DNA of 64,000 nucleotides from Thiobacillus sp. Lineage in GTDB: Bacteria > Pseudomonadota > Gammaproteobacteria > Burkholderiales > Thiobacillaceae. A model generated the notes under the pieces. The model worked only from the letters and a program-made list of their open reading frames with translations. It had not been told where the DNA came from and did no database searches. Shown piece by piece: positions 1 to 6,319 of this stretch; the first letter of the stretch is position 1, and each line of letters opens with the position of its first letter. Location of the stretch: assembly GCA_011391285.1 (NCBI GenBank), contig JAABQU010000266.1:1-64000 (forward strand), given 5' to 3'. The position numbers and the translations under genes are program-made.

Positions 1-303
1 GTCGCCTTCGCCGTGCTGGTCGTCGCCTATTCGCTGTGGTCGCTGGAATCCGAGACCAGCATCCACCAGATGGTGGAAAACGCCTACAAGGTCACGCTCG
101 CCACCGCCTTCGTCCCGCTCTTCGCCGGCATCTACTGGAAACGCGCCAACAGCGTTGGCGCGGGGCTATCGATCGTGTTGGGCTTCACTGCCTGGATCGC
201 GATGGAGTTCATCGCCCCCGAGGCCGCTTTGCCGCCACAGTTTGTCGGATTCTTTGCCAGCCTGACGGGCATGGTGATGGGGTCGCTCGTTAGCCGGCGT
301 TGA
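1..303 (+). CDS. Sodium:solute symporter family transporter, C-terminal part (5' end outside window)
   Basis: Only the last 100 codons are visible. The reading frame is open from base 1 and stops with TGA at 301-303. The peptide carries the run VENAYKVTLATAFVPLFAGIYWKRAN followed by hydrophobic segments, and it ends in SRR. This is characteristic of the last transmembrane helices of SSS-family (sodium/solute symporter) proteins. The family couples solute uptake to an inward sodium gradient in the inner membrane. The substrate cannot be told from this fragment. The gene has no visible terminator before the regulatory region of the next gene. Confidence 0.8.
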   Translation, partial: VAFAVLVVAYSLWSLESETSIHQMVENAYKVTLATAFVPLFAGIYWKRANSVGAGLSIVLGFTAWIAMEFIAPEAALPPQFVGFFASLTGMVMGSLVSRR

Positions 304-357
304 CAACTCCAGCGCAAGCTACGGTCGCATATGCGGCCGAAAATCAAATCGCGCCAG

Positions 358-377
358 GTGTCGGAAAAATTTACACT
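358..377 (+). promoter_or_regulatory. Candidate PrsR upstream activating site of the choice-of-anchor L PEP-CTERM gene
   Basis: The sequence is GTGTCGGAAAAATTTACACT, an imperfect palindrome with GTGT/ACAC ends. Two near-identical copies lie in the same orientation upstream of pepA (35319-35338 and 35474-35493). This copy ends 95 bp before the -24 element at 473, a usual distance for an enhancer of a sigma-54 activator. Binding by PrsR is inferred because PrsR is encoded in this window and both target genes are PEP-CTERM genes. The rest of 304-584 is non-coding. Confidence 0.6.
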
Positions 378-472
378 TCAGGCAGGACTTTCGCCGATTT
401 CCGCCCAACGTCAGCCGCCAATATTGCCTAACTCGTTGTAATGAATGGAAATAATCAAACCAAGATCCTAGG

Positions 473-488
473 TGGCATGATCGATGCT
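473..488 (+). promoter_or_regulatory. Sigma-54 (-24/-12) promoter for the choice-of-anchor L PEP-CTERM gene
   Basis: The sequence TGGCATGATCGATGCT matches the sigma-54 pattern TGGCACG-N4-TTGCW with two mismatches. The invariant GG and GC are separated by exactly 10 bp. Transcription would start near 498-500, giving a leader of about 85 nt before the ATG at 585. The same -24 half, TGGCATG, recurs at 18772 and on the minus strand at 35256. Confidence 0.7.
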
Positions 489-584
489 AAGTGATTTGGC
501 AAGCGCAGACCGATTGTGATGTTCAAAAAACAGATCAAATCGTGTTTGGTTCTGTTATTTGTCCAATTTTCGGAGGGATCTGAG

Positions 585-1433
585 ATGAAATCCTCAAAAC
601 TGTTCAAGCAAACCGCTCTGTCCGCGGTCCTCGCGGGTGGTTTGGCGTTCGCCGGAGCCGGCCACGCCATTGTGATCACCGCTGATACCGATGCCAACTC
701 GCTCGCGTCCGCCGTGACGTCCGGCGGCGGTCTGAGCGTCATTTCGGCCACCCTGTCTGGACACGGCAGCGTAGCAACCGGTGGCGCGGTGTCGAGCGGC
801 ACCTACACCAACGCCAGCGGCACCTACGGCATCGGCTCCGGCATCGTGATCTCCTCAGGCGACGTGAACGACTACAACGACGGCCCAAACGTATCAAGCG
901 GCAACACGACGGTCTTTGGGGTTGCGGCGACCGGCGCCCAGGAGGCCCTGCTCGACCCGATTACCGGCGGAGCCTTTAATCACTTTGATGTCACCCAACT
1001 CGACATCACGTTCACCACCAGCACCGGCGACGTGTTCTTCTTTGTGACCTTCGGCTCGGACGAATATCCCGAATATCAGAACAGCTCGTTCATTGATGCC
1101 TTCGGCCTGTATCTCAACAACACCAACATCGCTTTCTACAACGGTCAACCCATCAACATCAACCACCCGAACATGACCGCCTGCGCGGGAACGGAATTGG
1201 ACGGCGTGCTCCCATGTACCGGCCCGATGCTGTTCTCGGCCAGCGGCCTGTCCACGGTAGACCAGCACACGCTGACTTTCATCATCGCCGACTCAGGGGA
1301 TGCCCAATTGGACAGCACCGCGTTTATCAACAGCCTGAGCGGGCAGAACCCGATCCCGGAACCCGCTTCGCTCGCGCTGCTGGGCATCGGCCTGGCCGGT
1401 CTGGGCGCCATGCGCCGTCGCAAGACCGCCTGA
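585..1433 (+). CDS. PEP-CTERM protein with choice-of-anchor L domain
   Basis: This is a secreted surface protein of 282 residues. Residues 1-27 form a signal peptide ending near GHA. The body carries the choice-of-anchor L hallmark FGSDEYPEY and is rich in Ser, Gly, Thr and Asn. The C-terminus IPEPASLALLGIGLAGLGAM-RRRK is a PEP-CTERM sorting signal (PEP motif, hydrophobic helix, basic tail), cleaved by exosortase XrtA in systems of this type. No exosortase gene is in the window. The ATG at 585 is chosen because GGAGGG at 572-577 precedes it and a signal peptide starts there. An upstream in-frame start at 516 would add 23 atypical residues. The sigma-54 promoter at 473 and the site at 358 suggest PrsK/PrsR control. 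The biological role of the domain is not established. Confidence 0.9.
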   Translation: MKSSKLFKQTALSAVLAGGLAFAGAGHAIVITADTDANSLASAVTSGGGLSVISATLSGHGSVATGGAVSSGTYTNASGTYGIGSGIVISSGDVNDYNDGPNVSSGNTTVFGVAATGAQEALLDPITGGAFNHFDVTQLDITFTTSTGDVFFFVTFGSDEYPEYQNSSFIDAFGLYLNNTNIAFYNGQPININHPNMTACAGTELDGVLPCTGPMLFSASGLSTVDQHTLTFIIADSGDAQLDSTAFINSLSGQNPIPEPASLALLGIGLAGLGAMRRRKTA

Positions 1434-1446
1434 TTGCTCGCCGCAC

Positions 1447-1483
1447 CAACAAAAAGCCGACGCATTGCGTCGGCTTTTTGTTG
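1447..1483. terminator. Strong bidirectional intrinsic terminator
   Basis: A perfect 17-bp stem, CAACAAAAAGCCGACGC with its complement, encloses the 3-nt loop ATT. A T-run on each strand follows the GC-rich core. It sits 14 bp after the PEP-CTERM stop codon. It can also serve the minus-strand prepilin gene that ends at 1538. Confidence 0.9.
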
Positions 1484-1537
1484 GCCGTCTCCCTGCCGTT
1501 TCAGCAGCCATTCGCTTCAGCCGGGCCTGCTGATCAC

Positions 1538-2173
1538 TCAATAGCGAACAAGCAAAGTGGGGACCGGGTCATATGCCCCGCCAGCAGAACAGATTCGAAT
1601 AGGCAGCCCTGATGAATCAAAGCCGACCACAAACCCCAAGAACAAAGGTGTATTGGACGCATTGTCCAGTTTGTCGTCGATTCGCAGCGCAATCTTGCAC
1701 GGCACGTTCGTGATCCTGACCGCATTTTCATTGGTCGCGGTATGCCAGAGCGACAGCTCCCCGCCCCCGAAGGGATGCGGAATACTGTAGCTGCTGCCAC
1801 TTGATTCCACCTTGCTCAGCATGCGTGATTTGACCAAATGTTCCAGGGCGCAGCGGCTCTCCGTGGTGCTGTTCACGATGCCATTGCCAACCGGTGCGAC
1901 TGCCGCGTAGGAGCAGCCCCCGGAAATCCCGCCATCCGTCGTGATGAGCGTTGCCGCATTGGGCAGGTCGCCGGGGTAATAGCCATAGCGGTTTTTGAAA
2001 TCCCGGGATGTCGCGGCTAGATCCTTGATCTGGCCGAGCAGACTGGCCGTCCGGGCGTTTTCCATGACGGCCGACGCACCGGCGATGACTCCACCCAAAA
2101 GCAGCGTGATGACGAACAGCACGATGGCAATTTCAATGAGCGTGAAGCCCTTTTCGTTGCGGGGACGCATCAT
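1538..2173 (-). CDS. Type IV prepilin-like protein (minor pilin/pseudopilin)
   Basis: The product has 211 residues. The N-terminus MMRPRNEKG-FTLIEIAIVLFVITLLLGGVI has the prepilin-peptidase site (G/FTLIE, with the conserved Glu at +5) and the hydrophobic helix of type IV pilins and type II secretion pseudopilins. The globular part contains RYGYYPGDLPNA, seen in minor pilin-like proteins, and a few cysteines (SGGCSY, RCAL, VPCK, IRICS) that may form disulphides. Its start overlaps the stop of a possible small reading frame (ATGA). It lies downstream of a second prepilin-like gene on the same strand, so the two probably act together in a pilus or secretion tip. The assembly system they join is not identifiable here. 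The pilMNOPQ operon is 8 kb away. Confidence 0.8.
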   Translation of the reverse strand: MMRPRNEKGFTLIEIAIVLFVITLLLGGVIAGASAVMENARTASLLGQIKDLAATSRDFKNRYGYYPGDLPNAATLITTDGGISGGCSYAAVAPVGNGIVNSTTESRCALEHLVKSRMLSKVESSGSSYSIPHPFGGGELSLWHTATNENAVRITNVPCKIALRIDDKLDNASNTPLFLGFVVGFDSSGLPIRICSAGGAYDPVPTLLVRY

Positions 2174-2370
2174 TTTCTGCCCGTCAGTTCCAGTCGATCC
2201 GAGGCAAGACGCGTGATCATCGCAGCGCTTGCGAAAGCACCCAACACCCCATGCGGAAATGACCCAGCCCCCACCTTGGGAGCCGATTCAACGCGCGCAA
2301 AGCAGCCGAGCCAGGCCTGCGGCCAATCTCCGGTGCCGAGGGGGAAACGGTCAGGGGACGGGATCAGCAT
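2170..2370 (-). CDS. Possible small ORF between the two prepilin genes
   Basis: This frame would encode 66 residues of no recognised family. Its ATG at 2370 overlaps the upstream prepilin stop (ATGCTGA). Its stop overlaps the downstream prepilin start (ATGATG), as in translationally coupled genes. Against it, the peptide has no clear motif or hydrophobic helix, and the stretch could simply be a 190-bp spacer in GC-rich DNA. Confidence 0.25.
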   Translation of the reverse strand: MLIPSPDRFPLGTGDWPQAWLGCFARVESAPKVGAGSFPHGVLGAFASAAMITRLASDRLELTGRK

Positions 2371-3458
2371 GGCGGTTGCCCCACTGTCATGCGCAGCAGA
2401 TTCACCTCTGATTCATTGATTTGGATGCAGGTGGTGGGGGCCGAAGGAATGCACGTCGGCCCGGGCATGGAACCCGTTCCATGGGTGGAACAGATGCAAA
2501 TGGGAAGGGCATTGGCAGCGGTGCTTTCGACAACGCCATAGACATTCCCCCACGGATCGCGCTCGGTTGTTGCGCCCACTGTGGACGGGCAGTTCAATAC
2601 TTTCAGGTAGAGTTTTTCACTCCGCAATTTTGCCAGGTCTTCCACCAGTTGCCCTTCAACTGATTTGAGGGTTCCCTGCTTGACCAGCGTGTTGATCGCT
2701 TCGTCGCGCGTCAGGGCGACGACCACGTCGTCCACATCGGTACGATCGCCCTTGTAGAACGCATTGGCCGCGAGGGTGCACCCTGACACCGTTGCAATCG
2801 CGTTATGCACCTCTTCACAGCGAGTTGGCAGCACATTGCGACTGCCTTGCCGGCCCCATGCTGCAAACCCGTTGGGGCCATGCGAGACCACGACGGCGAG
2901 GGCATTGGATGCGGCGAGCGTCGGCGATGCCACCGTGCCTTCGAACAACGAATAGGGCGAAGCCTTCGCAGCGCCGAAACAGTCGGTCTGGCTCCAGTCG
3001 ACCCCGGTACCGGGGCACGTGCCGCTGCCCGCCGGAATGCTGTACGACATGAAGTTGCTCCAGCCATCCAGGGCCACTTCACGACTCAGGCCCAGCGTTT
3101 CATAGGGAACGACGCCGATAGTCCCGCTGCAGGCTCCGGTCGCAACCCCGCCGGCCCGGTCTTCGGCTCCGGTCACTTGTGACGTATCCGTCGTCCCGCT
3201 TGTATTGTTGGGGATATCGGGGCAGGGCAAGCGTTTGTTGGCGCCCAGATAGGCCGTCAAAGCGTCGTTGATGAGGGCTTGGCGCTTCCTCGTTTCACCG
3301 TGCGCGGCCGAAGCGAGTTGGGCGTTCAGCGCCCCCAGGCCCAGCGATAACAGCATGGAAATGATGACTACCACCACGGCCACCTCGATCAGCGTGAAGC
3401 CTTTCGAGTGCGCGAACGACAGGCTTCGCTGCAGTGGGATACCTTTGCAGCGGATCAT
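2364..3458 (-). CDS. Large prepilin-like protein with N-terminal methylation motif
   Basis: The product has 364 residues. A 19-residue leader ends in HSKG, followed by FTLIEVAVVVVIISMLLSLGLG, the prepilin-peptidase cleavage motif and pilin helix. The remaining 320 residues are much longer than a usual major pilin. They contain paired cysteines (ATGACSG, GSGTCPG, QTDCFG, PTRCEE, SGCTL, PICICS, PTCIPSAPTTC) and aromatic-poor loops. This suggests a tip or minor pilin with a large, disulphide-rich head. It is the first gene of a pair with the prepilin at 1538-2173. Its target and assembly machine are unknown. Confidence 0.75.
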   Translation of the reverse strand: MIRCKGIPLQRSLSFAHSKGFTLIEVAVVVVIISMLLSLGLGALNAQLASAAHGETRKRQALINDALTAYLGANKRLPCPDIPNNTSGTTDTSQVTGAEDRAGGVATGACSGTIGVVPYETLGLSREVALDGWSNFMSYSIPAGSGTCPGTGVDWSQTDCFGAAKASPYSLFEGTVASPTLAASNALAVVVSHGPNGFAAWGRQGSRNVLPTRCEEVHNAIATVSGCTLAANAFYKGDRTDVDDVVVALTRDEAINTLVKQGTLKSVEGQLVEDLAKLRSEKLYLKVLNCPSTVGATTERDPWGNVYGVVESTAANALPICICSTHGTGSMPGPTCIPSAPTTCIQINESEVNLLRMTVGQPPC

Positions 3459-3649
3459 GTTGATGGCGATATGTCAGGGAAAAACGTCGAAATCATAAGG
3501 CGTTAACGGTCAAACGACAGGGCCCCTTAAGGCAAGCCAGAACAAGTCGCCTTTTCCAAGGCGCGTCGCCACGAGGCCCACGACTCCACATGGGCCTCAG
3601 CCTCGGGTCGATGGCGGTCTTTTGTGACAATCCGGACATGGCGGCTTGG

Positions 3650-3690
3650 TCACTGCACTGGATCGCCGCGCGTCGCTCGCAATGACGGTG
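3650..3690 (-). repeat. REP-like dispersed repeat (CATTGCGAGCGA type)
   Basis: On the minus strand this reads CGTCATTGCGAGCGACGCGC followed by GGCGATCCAG. This is the well-known extragenic repeat whose spurious translation gives 'RHCERRAAIQ'. It lies in the 266-bp gap between the Sat/APS-kinase stop (3725) and the large prepilin start (3458). Apart from this repeat I see no gene or clear terminator in 3459-3724. Confidence 0.65.
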
Positions 3691-3724
3691 CCTGAACTTG
3701 CTCCGCACCCTTCTCAGCGCCTGA

Positions 3725-5356
3725 TCAGCGCAAATAGCCTTCATGCTCGAGTTTCAGCAAAACCTGCTGCACCGCTTCGTCGATGCCCAAGCTGGTGGTG
3801 TCGATCGCCAGTTCCGGATTTTCCGGAACTTCATAGGGATCGGACACCCCTGTGAATTCCGGTATCAATCCCGCGCGCGCCTTGGCATACAGGCCCTTGC
3901 GGTCGCGCGACTCGCAGGTTTCGATGGGGGTGGCGACGTGGACCTCGACGAAGCCGCCGACGGCCTCGATCATCGCGCGCACATCGCGGCGGGTCTGGCG
4001 ATAGGGCGCGATGGGCGCGCAGATGGCGATGCCGCGGTTTTTGGTGATTTCGCTGGCGACGAAGCCGATGCGCCGCACGTTAATGTCGCGGTGGGTCTTG
4101 GAGAATCCCAGTTCGGACGAAAGGTGGCGGCGCACGATATCGCCGTCGAGCAGCGTGACCGAGCGGCCGCCCATCTCCATCAGCCGAGCCGCCAGCGAGC
4201 GCGCGAGAGTGGATTTTCCGGCCCCGGACAGGCCGGTGAACAGAACGGTAAAGCCCTGCCGTTCGCGCGGCGGGTTCTGCCGGTGCAATTCGGCCAGCAC
4301 TTCGGGAAAGCTGTACCAGTCCGGAATTTTCAGCCCGGCCTGCATGCGGCGACGGAATTCGACGCCGCTCAGGGTGAGCAGACGGGCGTTGGCAGGCGCT
4401 TCGGCCTCGGGCAGGTGCTCGGCACGGTCTTCCACATAGACCATGCGCGGATAGGCGATGAGCTTGACCCCGATGGCGTCGGCAAGGGCGGTAACAGGCG
4501 GGCTGAGATGGGCCTGGACGAGATCCTCGCCACGACGAAAGTCGCCGTCTGGCTGGTGCTCGCCGCCGGCAATCAGCAGACTGCAGCCGTAGTTGCGGGC
4601 GACGATGGCGCGCAGCAGCAGTGTGCGCGCACTGGCATCGCGCGGGGGGGCTGGCAACAGCGACAGCTGGGTGGAGGCGGCCGGAAAGCGTTCACTAACG
4701 GCGAGGAAGCAGCGCACCAGACCGAAATATCCCGGCGCGTCGGTAATGTCGCCCCCGGCCTGAGGATGCAGCAGCAGGTTGGCTTCGTTTTCGATCGCGC
4801 TCTTCAGGCAGAACTCGAACTGCGCGCGGTGCATCGGCTGGCGCGCCTGCCAGGCGACCACGCGCCGCCAGCCGCGGCGAGTGAACAGCGCCCGCAGTTC
4901 GGCCGGGGTGGCGCGCAGGTTGGCAAAGTCGGGATGCTGCGGCAGGGCGACGCCTTCGATCAAACCGCCCAGTTGCCAGCGGTCGCCGTCCTGCCAGACG
5001 TCACTCACGGTCAGCACAGCGAGCATGAAGCCTTCGCCGTCGCGCAGCGCGACACGGTCGCCCGGCTTCAGCCCTGCAGCGGCCTTTTGCCCGCTGGCGA
5101 GCGTGACCGGCAGCGGCCAGAAGCTACCGTCGTCGAGTTGCTGTTCGGCTTCGACACGCGCGCACTGGGCGCGCGTCATGAAACCGGTGAGCGGCGAATA
5201 CGCGCCGCTCATCAGCATTTCAAGTTCGCATTGCTGCTGCCAGCCCAGATCAAGCGAGGGCAGGCTGAAGGCTTCCTGCTTGAGCGCTTCGGCTTGTGCG
5301 GCGTCGATCAGGTTGACGAGGGTGCCGCCATACGGCGCGATGAGTTGATTCACCAT
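3725..5356 (-). CDS. ATP-sulfurylase-like/APS kinase fusion; kinase intact, sulfurylase motifs altered
   Basis: The product has 543 residues with two domains. The C-terminal APS kinase (about 367-543) is complete, with Walker A GLSGAGKST (375-383), DGDIVRRHL, RDINVRRIGFVASEI and GLYAKARAGLIPEFTGVSDPYE. It would phosphorylate APS to PAPS. The N-terminal domain (about 1-355) aligns along its length with ATP sulfurylase, but its active-site motifs differ. The canonical QTRNPxHRAH reads QARQPMHRAQ (170-179), AGPREA reads ASARTL, and GRDHAG reads GGEHQP (264-269). Sulfurylase activity is therefore doubtful. Annotation pipelines would call this bifunctional Sat/CysC. It directly follows a DHH phosphoesterase gene with no spacer, at the end of a polysaccharide-type operon. 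That fits PAPS supply for sulfation, although no sulfotransferase is in the window. Confidence 0.85.
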   Translation of the reverse strand: MVNQLIAPYGGTLVNLIDAAQAEALKQEAFSLPSLDLGWQQQCELEMLMSGAYSPLTGFMTRAQCARVEAEQQLDDGSFWPLPVTLASGQKAAAGLKPGDRVALRDGEGFMLAVLTVSDVWQDGDRWQLGGLIEGVALPQHPDFANLRATPAELRALFTRRGWRRVVAWQARQPMHRAQFEFCLKSAIENEANLLLHPQAGGDITDAPGYFGLVRCFLAVSERFPAASTQLSLLPAPPRDASARTLLLRAIVARNYGCSLLIAGGEHQPDGDFRRGEDLVQAHLSPPVTALADAIGVKLIAYPRMVYVEDRAEHLPEAEAPANARLLTLSGVEFRRRMQAGLKIPDWYSFPEVLAELHRQNPPRERQGFTVLFTGLSGAGKSTLARSLAARLMEMGGRSVTLLDGDIVRRHLSSELGFSKTHRDINVRRIGFVASEITKNRGIAICAPIAPYRQTRRDVRAMIEAVGGFVEVHVATPIETCESRDRKGLYAKARAGLIPEFTGVSDPYEVPENPELAIDTTSLGIDEAVQQVLLKLEHEGYLR

Positions 5357-6319
5357 TCAGCTCCGGGTAAAGACCGCAAAGAACGTAGCAACAAACCGGC
5401 CAAGCTCGGATTCCGGCAGGTGGTTGATGCCGGCGGCGGCCTTGCGCCCGCCCCCCGATTCGAACTGACTGCACAGTTCATCGGCACCGGACTTGGCGAC
5501 GAGCGGCGCACGCACGCTGACGACATAACCGCCTTCCGGTTTGGCTGTGAGCACGGCGTGCGCCTGTGAAGGCGATTCGACCGCCAACTGATTGCCGAAC
5601 ACGCCGGAAATCCGCCGCGCCCATTTCTCGGCGGGCAGCATGAAGATGCGGCCGGCGGTGCGCGATTCGGTGGCAGACACCGCCTCGGCGCGCGCCATGT
5701 CTTCCTGATAGCCGGCTCTCAGGGTGGGGTAGGTTGGCGACTCGGCGATGAAGGCGAAGGGGTCGGCGAACGGTCGCATCTGCCGATACAGTTCGGCCGG
5801 GTCGAAAAACAGGTCGTCGAGCGTCTCGCCGTAGCCGTTGTAGTTGATGCATTCGCCCAGCGACTGCAATTGCGACAGCTGATCGGCGGACAGATTGAGT
5901 GGTGCAGCAGCGTGACGCGCCGCATCGGCCAGGTTGTCGCCGAAGGCCGCGGTCACCGCCCACGCCAGCTGCAGGCCCTGCAGATACTGGTTGACCAGCA
6001 GGCTGGTGCAGACGTTGGCGTCGGTGTCGATGTGCGCTTCGAAGTTCGGGTGCGCCGGGATGTCGCCCGGCTGGTGGTGGTCGAAATAACGCACCTGCGC
6101 GCCTGCGGCGAGTACCCGATCGAGCGCGTCGCGATTCTTCGACAGCGCGATGTCGAGCACGGTGATGCGGTCGCCTGCTTGAGCATTGACGCGCTTCAGC
6201 AGACTGATGTCGCGCTTGGGACCCGTGACCAGCTCGGAGTCGGCGGGCTCGGCCAGGCGCAGTTGGTGCAGCGCACAAATACCATCGGCATCGCCATTGA
6301 AGACATCGAAACAGCTCAT
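5357..6319 (-). CDS. DHH-family phosphoesterase
   Basis: The product has 320 residues. It shows the DHH superfamily pattern: DVFNGDADGIC near the N-terminus, then VLDIALS, the signature YFDHHQPGD, and AFGDN. A C-terminal DHHA1-like glycine motif, SGGGRKAAAGI, follows. Such enzymes are manganese-dependent phosphoesterases. Relatives include RecJ, NrnA (nano-RNA and pAp hydrolysis) and cyclic dinucleotide phosphodiesterases. The stop codon is directly followed by the ATG of the Sat/APS-kinase fusion, and the start overlaps the preceding gene by 4 bp. Translational coupling suggests a shared pathway. Removal of pAp left after PAPS use is an attractive but unproved guess. Confidence 0.8.
   Translation of the reverse strand: MSCFDVFNGDADGICALHQLRLAEPADSELVTGPKRDISLLKRVNAQAGDRITVLDIALSKNRDALDRVLAAGAQVRYFDHHQPGDIPAHPNFEAHIDTDANVCTSLLVNQYLQGLQLAWAVTAAFGDNLADAARHAAAPLNLSADQLSQLQSLGECINYNGYGETLDDLFFDPAELYRQMRPFADPFAFIAESPTYPTLRAGYQEDMARAEAVSATESRTAGRIFMLPAEKWARRISGVFGNQLAVESPSQAHAVLTAKPEGGYVVSVRAPLVAKSGADELCSQFESGGGRKAAAGINHLPESELGRFVATFFAVFTRS

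Noticed and set aside
3493..3744. 83-codon frame in the gap downstream of Sat/APS kinase
   Set aside because: Its peptide contains RHCERRAAIQ, the translation of a dispersed intergenic repeat, so it is not a gene.
3743..5569. 608-codon open frame antisense to the Sat/APS-kinase and DHH genes
   Set aside because: It is a by-product of GC-rich codon use on the opposite strand. It has no domain, and the sense frames have full family motifs.
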